Positions 1 through 5,239 of a DNA stretch of 6,725 nucleotides are shown here, piece by piece. The notes under the pieces are model-generated. The model saw only the letters and a program-made list of their open reading frames with translations. It was not told the origin of the DNA and did no database searches. Source of the DNA: Bacillota bacterium (GTDB taxonomy: Bacteria > Bacillota > Clostridia > Tissierellales > Peptoniphilaceae); contig JAEZYW010000014.1 of the NCBI GenBank assembly GCA_023418835.1, forward strand, positions 1-6,725, written 5' to 3'. Every line of letters begins with the position of its first letter. Within the stretch, counting starts at the first letter, position 1. A program made the translations under genes and the position numbers.

Positions 1-1
1 C

Positions 2-553
2 ATTTTAACATCTACTACAATCGATATCGGTTCTTATGTTAAAGCTATTCAAGAAGCATGGGACACTGCAATTGATGCTGAAGGAGCAACTAAACTTGGA
101 CTTGGTATAAACACTAAAGTTAAGGGAACTGAATCAAAAGACGACAAGCCAGCTCGAATTCAAATAGACACCTATATGAACGCTTTAGCACTTGACGATG
201 AAGATAAAGTTGTTGCAAACATTATAGACGTTGTTCAATCTAAAATAGACGTTGATGCTGAAGGTAAAATCGTAGAAAGATTTGCTGATATTAAGTCTAA
301 AAAAGAACTTAAAGATGAATACGATATGAGAAAAGCTTCAGAAATTCAAAGAGAATGGTTTGAGCAAATGGCTGATTGGGAAGCATTTACAGTTGGAAAA
401 ACTAACGAAGAAATTCAAGGTATTCCTGTAAAAGCTAGAGATGAGAATCATCAACACGTTCCTGACCTTCCTGAATTAGCTACAACTGTTACAATTACAG
501 TTGAAGGATATCAAGAAGTAATGAATAAAGCTTTTGATAACGCAAATAAATAA
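2..553 (+). CDS. 3' end of a repeat-containing protein of unknown function, probably exported
   Basis: The reading frame is open from the left edge of the window (frame starting at base 2) to TAA at 551-553, giving 183 residues; the true start lies upstream. An internal ATG at 176 has no ribosome binding site and is not the start. The fragment is acidic, soluble-looking and has no membrane segment. Its last 25 residues (TVTITVEGYQEVMNKAFDNA) resemble residues 3-23 (TSTTIDIGSYVKAIQEAWDTA) at an offset of 158, so the fragment holds the tail of one repeat followed by one whole repeat of about 158 residues. Within the complete copy are a strand-rich segment (about 48-85), a basic linker with KELKDEYDMRKAS (about 98-110) and an EWFEQMADWEAF helix. 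From memory, such repeats occur in clostridial lipoprotein-like proteins sometimes linked to FMN-binding-type folds. That family assignment is unverified, and any signal peptide or lipobox would be outside the window. Confidence 0.8.
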   Translation: MLTSTTIDIGSYVKAIQEAWDTAIDAEGATKLGLGINTKVKGTESKDDKPARIQIDTYMNALALDDEDKVVANIIDVVQSKIDVDAEGKIVERFADIKSKKELKDEYDMRKASEIQREWFEQMADWEAFTVGKTNEEIQGIPVKARDENHQHVPDLPELATTVTITVEGYQEVMNKAFDNANK

Positions 554-567
554 CAACTAATATTTAT

Positions 568-593
568 AAGGCATTCTAAAAAGGATGCCTTTT
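568..593 (+). terminator. Intrinsic terminator after the repeat protein gene
   Basis: AAGGCAT (568-574) pairs with ATGCCTT (585-591), extended by a T-G and a C-G pair around the loop TAAAAA, and is followed by a short T-rich run. It lies 15 nt after the stop codon of the upstream gene, as expected for a Rho-independent terminator. Confidence 0.8.
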
Positions 594-607
594 AAATTGC
601 AAAAATT

Positions 608-635
608 TAGGGTATCAATTAATTGTTATTATAAT
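608..635 (+). promoter_or_regulatory. Probable promoter region of the membrane protein gene, with an element shared with the oxidoreductase operon
   Basis: TAGGGTATCAATTAAT (608-623) matches 15 of 16 bases of an element on the minus strand in front of the oxidoreductase operon, at almost the same distance from the start codon (38 versus 40 nt after the core 12-mer). It may be a -10 region (TATCAA, 613-618, with a poor -35) or an operator. A canonical TATAAT follows at 630-635 but has no convincing -35. Some promoter is expected here because a terminator precedes it. Which hexamer is used cannot be settled from sequence alone. Confidence 0.45.
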
Positions 636-657
636 TAGATTTTTCATAGGAGGAAAA

Positions 658-1404
658 ATGAATTATACTTCATTAATTGGTAAAAGTTTTTCGATATTTT
701 TAAAAAATATTAAAGACTTTGTAATCGTAATAGTAGTCTTTATGATTTTGGGTGCCGTCTTGGATACTATAGGTCCAAGCGAAGGAATTTTAGAAAACCC
801 CATGAGGATGTTGGGTCGAAGGAATATATTTAATAGGGGACCAGGATTGGGTAATGTGACTTCCTTTACTTACGACTATTTGCGTAGTTTTATTCTAAAT
901 ATATTTCTAGGTGCAAACTTTATGGCTTTATTAGATTTGCTTAGAGGATATAGTTATGGAATTTTAGAGATAAAAGATAAAATTGTTCATTACGCTTCCA
1001 TATTAGTTCCAGTAGCTGCAGTTTATACCTTAGTAGTGAAGATTGTAGGTATATTTCCAATAATTGGCGGAATATTGGAGATTGTTGCTCATTTCGCATT
1101 AATTTTCACATTTTTTCTTATAGAAGATTATTCAGAAATGGAAATAGTTGATTATCTAAAATTTTCTTATGAACTTACGAAAGGTCATAAATTAAAATTG
1201 GCAATTCTTACTTTATTAATCAATATACTTCCCATAATTATTATAATCTTACTAATAGGAATAATTTCACCATTGATATTTTTGGGAGGAATTAGTTTTT
1301 TATATATCCCAATAATTCTAGTTTTCATATTGCCTATATTTACCTCTACGATGATGACCATGCTTGCAATTTCAATTTACTACGAAGAAAATTTTGTTGA
1401 ATAA
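658..1404 (+). CDS. Multi-pass membrane protein of unknown function
   Basis: This encodes 248 residues from ATG 658, preceded by AGGAGG at 648-653 with 4 nt spacing. The protein is strongly hydrophobic. Likely membrane segments lie at about residues 19-37, 76-96, 113-133, 136-155, 180-202 and 205-232, so about six helices. A basic, glycine-rich hydrophilic stretch (about 38-72, with MRMLGRRNIFNRG) follows the first helix, and the C-terminus is short and acidic. The segment SYELTKGHKLKLAILTLL, a polar stretch running into a helix, is reminiscent of DUF975-like proteins and of the membrane domain of glycerophosphodiester phosphodiesterases. No catalytic motif is visible. The gene stands alone between two terminators, so neighbours give no functional clue. 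Being a real gene is well supported by the ribosome binding site, length and terminators; the function is unknown. Confidence 0.85.
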   Translation: MNYTSLIGKSFSIFLKNIKDFVIVIVVFMILGAVLDTIGPSEGILENPMRMLGRRNIFNRGPGLGNVTSFTYDYLRSFILNIFLGANFMALLDLLRGYSYGILEIKDKIVHYASILVPVAAVYTLVVKIVGIFPIIGGILEIVAHFALIFTFFLIEDYSEMEIVDYLKFSYELTKGHKLKLAILTLLINILPIIIIILLIGIISPLIFLGGISFLYIPIILVFILPIFTSTMMTMLAISIYYEENFVE

Positions 1405-1408
1405 AAAA

Positions 1409-1428
1409 AGACGCAATTACTAGCGTCT
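1409..1428 (-). terminator. Intrinsic terminator of the tadA/oxidoreductase strand
   Basis: Read on the minus strand, AGACGC pairs with GCGTCT around an 8-nt loop and is followed by seven T residues (1409-1403). The T-run lies over the stop codon of the convergent membrane protein gene. On the plus strand the hairpin lacks a good T-run, so it mainly serves the minus-strand transcript. Confidence 0.75.
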
Positions 1429-1438
1429 CAGATTTTAA

Positions 1439-1470
1439 AATAAAGGTCTTGAAATTTCGAGGCCTTTATT
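1439..1470 (+). terminator. Long, probably bidirectional terminator hairpin
   Basis: AATAAAGGTCTTGA (1439-1452) pairs fully with TCGAGGCCTTTATT (1457-1470), two pairs being wobbles in the transcript, around the loop AATT. This gives a 14-bp stem. The plus strand continues TTATTTGTATTTT and the minus strand is also T-rich after the stem. It lies between the convergent membrane protein gene and tadA and probably stops transcripts from both sides. Confidence 0.75.
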
Positions 1471-1489
1471 TGTATTTTGCTCTATCTAT

Positions 1490-1945
1490 TTAACATTTTT
1501 TTAATCTCAGTTCTTTAAAAAATTTTGAAATTAGTTCTCTGCATTGGGACTCTAAAATCCCAAACTCTACCTCAAAGTGATGGTTAAATATTTCTAAATT
1601 TGAAAGATCAATTGAACTACCAGTTGCGCCCATTCTATGATCTCTTGTTCCCACATAAAGTTTTCTAATTCTAGAATTTAGCATAGCCCCTGCGCACATT
1701 GGACAAGGTTCTAATGTTACATAGACATCGCAATCTTCTAACCACCAATGATCCATTGTCTTTTGGGCTTCTTTTAAGGCGATTATCTCGGCATGGGATG
1801 TTGCATCTTTCATAGTTTCTTTTAAGTTGTGGCCTCTACCGATAATAATATCGTCTTTAACAACTATGCATCCAATTGGAACCTCATTTATTTCAAAAGA
1901 TTTTTGTGCTTCAATAAGGGCTTGTCTCATAAATTGTTCATTCAT
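1490..1945 (-). CDS. tadA: tRNA-specific adenosine deaminase TadA
   Basis: This cytoplasmic enzyme of 151 residues deaminates adenosine 34 to inosine in the anticodon of tRNA-Arg(ACG). The zinc-dependent cytidine/deoxycytidylate deaminase fold is clear: HAE at residues 51-53 supplies the zinc ligand His51 and the proton shuttle Glu53, and PCPMCAG at 80-86 supplies ligands Cys81 and Cys84. The N-terminal MRQALIEAQKS and VPIGCIVVKDD and the later RKLYVGTRDHRMGATGS are typical of TadA, and the length is normal. The ATG at 1945 starts in the usual place, but no good Shine-Dalgarno sequence precedes it, only a weak TGGTAAT. The gene lies 55 nt after the oxidoreductase beta gene, with a terminator-like hairpin between and no clear promoter of its own, so it may be expressed by readthrough. 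Confidence 0.95.
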   Translation of the reverse strand: MNEQFMRQALIEAQKSFEINEVPIGCIVVKDDIIIGRGHNLKETMKDATSHAEIIALKEAQKTMDHWWLEDCDVYVTLEPCPMCAGAMLNSRIRKLYVGTRDHRMGATGSSIDLSNLEIFNHHFEVEFGILESQCRELISKFFKELRLKKC

Positions 1946-1970
1946 AATTAATTACCATTTAGCTTAAAAT

Positions 1971-1990
1971 AGGACGCCGTAGCGCGTCCT
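1971..1990 (-). terminator. Terminator-like hairpin between the oxidoreductase beta gene and tadA
   Basis: AGGACGC (1971-1977) pairs with GCGTCCT (1984-1990) around a 6-nt loop. On the minus strand it starts 11 nt after the beta-subunit stop and is followed by ATTTTAAG, a weak T-run, with an A-rich tract before the stem. It could end, or only attenuate, the oxidoreductase transcript before tadA. The hairpin ends about 25 nt before the tadA start codon. Confidence 0.6.
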
Positions 1991-2000
1991 CAAAATTTTT

Positions 2001-2855
2001 TTATCTAAGTTTATCCATTAAAACTTGGGCATCCCTTGGATCTAATTTTTGATCCACTAGTGGAGGGTTATCTAATAAGAATTTAAACTTCTCTTCATAA
2101 GTTTCATATTCTACGTTATAGATAATTCCTGTTGGGATTTCGTCTCCCCAAGTCATTGCTTTTTCATAAGCTGCATTAAAGTCTGTGGGATCATAATTTT
2201 CCTCTACAGGTTTAACTCTTTCTTTGTACCAAGAAAAAGTATTTATTTTATTCCAAACGATACAAGGTTGCAAGATGTCAATTAAAGCGTAGCCTTTGTA
2301 ATTAATAGCTGCTTTTATAATTTCTTTTAATTGCTCTTGGTCTCCAGAAAAACCTCTAGCAACAAAACCTGCTCCCAAAGTCAATGCTAAAGCTAAGGGA
2401 TATAACTTGTTGTTTTTAGATCCATCGTTTGCATAAGTTTGTATTTGTTTAGGTTCTGTCGTCGGAGAAGCTTGACCTTTTGTCAAACCGTATACTTGGT
2501 TGTTGTGAACGATTTGGGTAATGTCAATATTTCTTCTAATAGCATGGATTAAGTGGTTTCCACCTTCTCCATAACCGTCTCCGTCTCCACCTTCGGTAAT
2601 TACTTTCATACCGTGATTTGCAAGCTTAATACCAATTCCAACGGGAAGACTTCTTCCGTGAAGACCTGCAAATGCGTTAACATCTATAAATTGAGGCATT
2701 TTACCAGCTTGTCCAATACCAGCAGAAATGACTACATCGTTTTGGTCTATATCCAACTCATCTAGGGCTTGTTTTAGAGCAGATCTTATTCCAAAATTAC
2801 CGCAACCTGGACACCAAGCAGACTTTTTAGTTAATTGAAATTCGTAATTATTCAT
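2001..2855 (-). CDS. 2-oxoacid:ferredoxin oxidoreductase, beta subunit (KorB-like)
   Basis: This is the thiamine-diphosphate and iron-sulfur subunit (284 residues) of an enzyme that converts a 2-oxoacid and CoA to acyl-CoA and CO2 while reducing ferredoxin. WCPGCGNFG (14-22) carries Cys15 and Cys18, and QPC places Cys198 near the end of the core. GGDGDGYGEGGNH (89-101) is the diphosphate/Mg-binding motif. LHGRSLPVGIGIKLAN and YGLTKGQASPTTEP are typical of the KorB/PorB family. The fourth cluster ligand, usually Cys in SGIGCSGK-type segments, is Gln49 here (AGIGQAGKMP). The start ATG overlaps the alpha-subunit stop (ATGA), and AGGAGGT lies 3 nt upstream. The true substrate (2-oxoglutarate, pyruvate or a branched-chain oxoacid) cannot be told from sequence by eye, so no gene symbol is given. 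Confidence 0.92.
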   Translation of the reverse strand: MNNYEFQLTKKSAWCPGCGNFGIRSALKQALDELDIDQNDVVISAGIGQAGKMPQFIDVNAFAGLHGRSLPVGIGIKLANHGMKVITEGGDGDGYGEGGNHLIHAIRRNIDITQIVHNNQVYGLTKGQASPTTEPKQIQTYANDGSKNNKLYPLALALTLGAGFVARGFSGDQEQLKEIIKAAINYKGYALIDILQPCIVWNKINTFSWYKERVKPVEENYDPTDFNAAYEKAMTWGDEIPTGIIYNVEYETYEEKFKFLLDNPPLVDQKLDPRDAQVLMDKLR

Positions 2856-4516
2856 AGTACCTCCTCAATCATTTCTACTAATTCTTCTAGATAGAAATAT
2901 CTTCCGTCGTATTTTTTTATAATGTGGTCAGCTTTTACTAGGGCTTCTTGTCTAATAAGTCCTTCAAACTGTCCGTCTCTATTCATTTCTACTACTATAT
3001 ATTTGTCAGCTTTTTCGTAATATTTTTTGAACTTGTTAAGAGGAAGAGGGAAGACATCTCCAAATGATAGAGCTTTAATTTTATGTCCCTTTTCATTTAA
3101 TTTCTCAACTGCTTCTTTTACTACTCCGTAAGTTGATCCCCATGATACTATCAAGGTGTTGAAGTCGTCTACTCCTATTTCCCAAGGTTCTTCTAACTCT
3201 TCAATCACACCTTCGATTTTTTTATGTCTTTTGTCCACCATCTTGACTCTATTTTCTGCACTCTCGTCTATTCTTCCATATTCGTTATGTTCATCTGAAT
3301 CCACCATAACAAGATTTCCGTTAGCTCTACCAGGAATTAATCTTGGACTAACGCCGCTTTTTGTAAAGGCATATCTGTTATATGTTCCAGGAGGATAGTC
3401 AGCAGGGTTTGCTAAATGCCTATTGATTTTAATGCTTTCTAAATCAAATGGAGGAACATTCATTGCAGAATCTGCTAGATGTTTATCAGACATCAATATG
3501 ACAGGAATTTGATATTTCTCAGCAGTATCAAAAGCTCTTACTGTTTGATTAAAAGCATCTTCAACAGTTCTAGGAGCTACAATTTTTCTAGGGAATTCAC
3601 CGTGTCCACCGTGAATTAAAAATCTCAAATCTGCTTGTTCTGTATCTGTAGGAAGTCCAGTAGCAGGTCCAGGTCTTTGGACGTTTGCAATTACTATAGG
3701 AGTTTCGATAATTCCAGCCATAGAAAGGGATTCTTGCATAAGAGCAAGCCCACCGCCTGATGATCCCGTCATAGCCCTTACTCCTGCGTAGGAAGCTCCT
3801 AGAGCCATATTTAAAGCTGCGACTTCATCTTCAACTTGGTCTACAACTATATTAAGATCTTCTGCTGCAGAAGCCATATATCCAAGTAAACTAGAAGACG
3901 GAGTCATAGGGTATGCGCAATAAAATCTACAACCAGCTGCAACAGCGCCCAAACCGATAGCGGAGTTACCATCTAAAAGAATTGTATCTTGGGCATCGAG
4001 TTCAACTTTTTCTACTTCTAGATGAGCATATCCACGTTCTAAAGCGGTGTAGTTCGCATCTCTAAGGGCTTCTTTAAAGGTCTCTCCAATTATTTCTTTT
4101 CCAAATTCTACATCAATTCCGTATTGTCCCATTATAACTCCAAGTCCTATTGTGGTAATCATCTTTTCATTACCTAATTCCTTGGCAGTTTTAATTAATT
4201 CTAACTTTTTTGTACCTTCGAAACCTTTTACAGATTCGTCAGCAAAACTAACTCCGTCAGGCTTTAGCCTAGGAAGATGTAATTCTAAAGTCTCTTCATT
4301 TAATGCGAAGATTACATCTAGTTCTCTTTTAGGACTGTAAATAGTCTTATCAGAAAAACGGATCTGGAAAAAGTTATGCCCACCTCTAACTCTCGATCTG
4401 TAATTAGAGGTAGTGAAAACATGGTATCCACTTCTTTGTAAAACTTTTGTTAGCATTGAAGCTACTGTATCCATACCTTGGCCAGCCGCTCCACCAATTA
4501 AAATATTATAATCCAT
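2852..4516 (-). CDS. 2-oxoacid:ferredoxin oxidoreductase, fused gamma-alpha subunit (KorA-like)
   Basis: This protein of 554 residues has the two-part layout common in KorA-type enzymes. Residues 1 to about 180 form the gamma domain, with IGGAAGQGM (7-15), RVRGGHNFFQIRFSD (42-56) and a following Rossmann-like core. Residues from about 185 form the alpha part. There AYPMTPSS (201-208) matches the YPITPSS signature, GSSGGGLALM (251-260) and QRPGPATGLPT (280-290) belong to the pyrimidine-binding domain, and DSDEHNEYG (406-414) precedes the C-terminal CoA-side domain (about 452-554). No cysteine cluster for Fe-S is present, as expected. ATG 4516 has GGAGGT 5 nt upstream. It is the first gene of the minus-strand operon and pairs with the beta subunit through a 4-nt overlap, which suggests coupled translation. 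No delta (ferredoxin-like) subunit gene is nearby, so a separate ferredoxin should accept the electrons. Confidence 0.93.
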   Translation of the reverse strand: MDYNILIGGAAGQGMDTVASMLTKVLQRSGYHVFTTSNYRSRVRGGHNFFQIRFSDKTIYSPKRELDVIFALNEETLELHLPRLKPDGVSFADESVKGFEGTKKLELIKTAKELGNEKMITTIGLGVIMGQYGIDVEFGKEIIGETFKEALRDANYTALERGYAHLEVEKVELDAQDTILLDGNSAIGLGAVAAGCRFYCAYPMTPSSSLLGYMASAAEDLNIVVDQVEDEVAALNMALGASYAGVRAMTGSSGGGLALMQESLSMAGIIETPIVIANVQRPGPATGLPTDTEQADLRFLIHGGHGEFPRKIVAPRTVEDAFNQTVRAFDTAEKYQIPVILMSDKHLADSAMNVPPFDLESIKINRHLANPADYPPGTYNRYAFTKSGVSPRLIPGRANGNLVMVDSDEHNEYGRIDESAENRVKMVDKRHKKIEGVIEELEEPWEIGVDDFNTLIVSWGSTYGVVKEAVEKLNEKGHKIKALSFGDVFPLPLNKFKKYYEKADKYIVVEMNRDGQFEGLIRQEALVKADHIIKKYDGRYFYLEELVEMIEEVL

Positions 4517-4532
4517 TAATAACCTCCATTAT

Positions 4533-4568
4533 GTTTTACATTGTTTCATTACATTTATTGATACCCTA
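4533..4568 (-). promoter_or_regulatory. Promoter/leader region of the oxidoreductase operon
   Basis: On the minus strand TAGGGTATCAAT (4568-4557) repeats the element found before the membrane protein gene, 40 nt before the start codon; TATCAA may be the -10. Directly after it come two adjacent imperfect direct repeats, AATGTAATGAAAC (4555-4543) and AATGTAAAAC (4542-4533), which would fall at or just after a transcription start and could bind a regulator. The -35 region is only AT-rich. The operon must begin here because the upstream gene is divergent. Confidence 0.4.
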
Positions 4569-4695
4569 TTTACAAAATAATATTAAAAAATACGTTAATG
4601 TTTTTTTAATATTTATGGTGAAGTTATTTTAAAGAAAAATTTTTATAAAAGTGGGTAAAAACCTTTGTATTTCATTAAAAATTCTAAAAAATCTC

Positions 4696-4724
4696 TTGAT
4701 ATATCTCATTCTTTATGATATATT
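4696..4724 (+). promoter_or_regulatory. Upstream promoter (P1) facing rpmG
   Basis: TTGATA (4696-4701), a 17-nt spacer and TATATT (4719-4724) with an extended TG (4716-4717) form a near-consensus vegetative promoter. An A-rich tract (4675-4692) upstream resembles an UP element. The expected start near 4731 is only about 25 nt before a terminator-like hairpin, so most transcripts may end early. Confidence 0.6.
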
Positions 4725-4753
4725 TATCTAGATGAATTTATATTAACTTTTCG

Positions 4754-4776
4754 AAGGGGAGCGAAGCTCTTTTTTT
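4754..4776 (+). terminator. Terminator-like hairpin in the rpmG leader
   Basis: GAGC (4759-4762) pairs with GCTC (4766-4769) around the triloop GAA. The stem can extend by G-U and A-U pairs into the flanks, and seven T residues occupy 4770-4776. No gene on the plus strand precedes it, so it would act on transcripts from the promoter at 4696-4724, either as an attenuator or as the end of a very short RNA. Confidence 0.55.
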
Positions 4777-4777
4777 A

Positions 4778-4806
4778 TTGACTTTATGCACTCTTTGTGC
4801 TATTTT
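4778..4806 (+). promoter_or_regulatory. Downstream promoter (P2) of the rpmG-secE-nusG-rplK operon
   Basis: TTGACT (4778-4783), a 17-nt spacer and TATTTT (4801-4806) with an extended TG (4798-4799) make a strong vegetative promoter. The spacer contains the inverted repeat GCAC-TCTTT-GTGC (4788-4800). Transcription would start near 4813 and give a leader of about 40 nt before rpmG. A TATAAT at 4825-4830 without a good -35 is a weaker alternative. Confidence 0.65.
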
Positions 4807-4851
4807 ATTTAGCAGGAATTTTAATATAATAAGATATACAGGAGGTGCCAC

Positions 4852-5001
4852 ATGGCAGATAAAGTTACTCTTGCTTGTCAAGAATGTAAAAACAGAAATT
4901 ACGTGACATTCAAAAATAAGAAAAACACAACTGAGAGATTGGAGTTAAAGAAATATTGCAGATTCTGTAAAACTCACACTCCTCATAAAGAAACCAGATA
5001 A
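4852..5001 (+). CDS. rpmG: 50S ribosomal protein L33
   Basis: This small basic ribosomal protein of 49 residues sits in the large subunit near the E site. The sequence begins [17 protein letters not shown] and ends [10 protein letters not shown]. Two CxxC pairs (Cys9/Cys12 and Cys36/Cys39) mark the zinc-binding (C+) form of L33; C-minus paralogues, which replace it under zinc limitation in some Firmicutes, lack them. ATG 4852 follows AGGAGGTG (4840-4847). It is the first gene of the operon with secE and nusG, an order common in Firmicutes, and secE starts 18 nt after its stop. Confidence 0.95.
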   Translation: MADKVTLACQECKNRNYVTFKNKKNTTERLELKKYCRFCKTHTPHKETR

Positions 5002-5005
5002 GAAT

Positions 5006-5014
5006 AGGATGTGA
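5006..5014 (+). promoter_or_regulatory. Shine-Dalgarno sequence that sets the secE start
   Basis: AGGATGTGA differs at one base from the ideal AGGAGGTGA. It includes the GTG at 5011, which therefore cannot easily be the start codon, and lies 5 nt before TTG 5020. Confidence 0.65.
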
Positions 5015-5019
5015 ACCAA

Positions 5020-5226
5020 TTGGCAGAGAAAAGAGAAAGAAAAGAAGGCGGATTAGGTAAATATTTAAAAAATGTAAGAATTGAACTTAAAAAGGTTGTA
5101 TGGCCTAGCAAAGAAGAGCTAGTTAAATATTCAATCCTAGTTTTAATCTTAAGTACAATTGCTGCATTATTTATATACTTCTTCGACTTTATAATTCACA
5201 ATTTATTACAATTGATTATTGGTTAA
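5020..5226 (+). CDS. secE: Preprotein translocase subunit SecE
   Basis: This essential membrane subunit of the SecYEG protein-export channel clamps SecY. From TTG 5020 it has 68 residues, the usual short single-helix form of Gram-positive bacteria. The amphipathic segment carries the family signature ELKKVVWPSKEEL (22-34), followed by one membrane helix (about 37-60). The N-terminus (MAEKRERKEGG) is strongly basic. A GTG at 5011 gives a form three residues longer, but it sits inside the best Shine-Dalgarno match, so TTG 5020 is preferred. The gene lies between rpmG and nusG, and its stop is 13 nt before the nusG start. Confidence 0.95.
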   Translation: MAEKRERKEGGLGKYLKNVRIELKKVVWPSKEELVKYSILVLILSTIAALFIYFFDFIIHNLLQLIIG

Positions 5227-5227
5227 T

Positions 5228-5233
5228 GAGGGG
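5228..5233 (+). promoter_or_regulatory. Shine-Dalgarno sequence that sets the nusG start
   Basis: GAGGGG lies 6 nt before TTG 5240. The upstream in-frame TTG at 5219 lies within secE and has no ribosome binding site, and no in-frame ATG exists before residue 34. Confidence 0.6.
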
Positions 5234-5239
5234 ATAATA

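Larger units (their letters stand above)
4517..4851. other. Divergent intergenic region (335 nt) between the oxidoreductase operon and rpmG
   Basis: The left end carries the oxidoreductase ribosome binding site (GGAGGT on minus, 4527-4522) and the shared promoter element. The middle (about 4570-4690) is very AT-rich with no ORF, tRNA or stable structure that I can support. The right part has two promoter-like pairs, a terminator-like hairpin between them and the rpmG Shine-Dalgarno AGGAGGTG (4840-4847). The tRNA-Trp gene often found near rpmG-secE in related bacteria is not here. Confidence 0.7.

Noticed and set aside
2553..2765. Open frame of 70 codons opposite the oxidoreductase beta gene
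   Set aside because: It is an antisense shadow of the conserved TPP-binding region with no ribosome binding site.
3156..3398. Open frame of 80 codons opposite the oxidoreductase alpha gene
   Set aside because: It is an antisense shadow of a strongly conserved gene, with no start signal.
4447..4632. Open frame of 61 codons on the plus strand
   Set aside because: It overlaps the oxidoreductase alpha gene start and its promoter, has no ribosome binding site and has a composition expected of AT-rich non-coding sequence.
4651..4663. GTGGGTAAAAACC, resembling the start of the L1-type leader elements
   Set aside because: It lacks the GTGGGAG core and the 3' ACCAC partner and is nearly 200 nt from rpmG, so it is not a third L1 site.
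4693..4730. Repeated GATATAT segments, considered as an operator or attachment site
   Set aside because: They are explained by the promoter hexamers and AT-rich composition, and no mobile gene or matching second site is present.
4732..4746. Four-codon mini-ORF (ATG to TAA) just after the upstream rpmG promoter
   Set aside because: It has no ribosome binding site and no run of regulatory codons, so a leader-peptide attenuator is not supported.
4825..4830. TATAAT close to the rpmG ribosome binding site as the main promoter
   Set aside because: No reasonable -35 lies 16-18 nt upstream, while TTGACT-17-TATTTT just before it is complete; kept only as an alternative.
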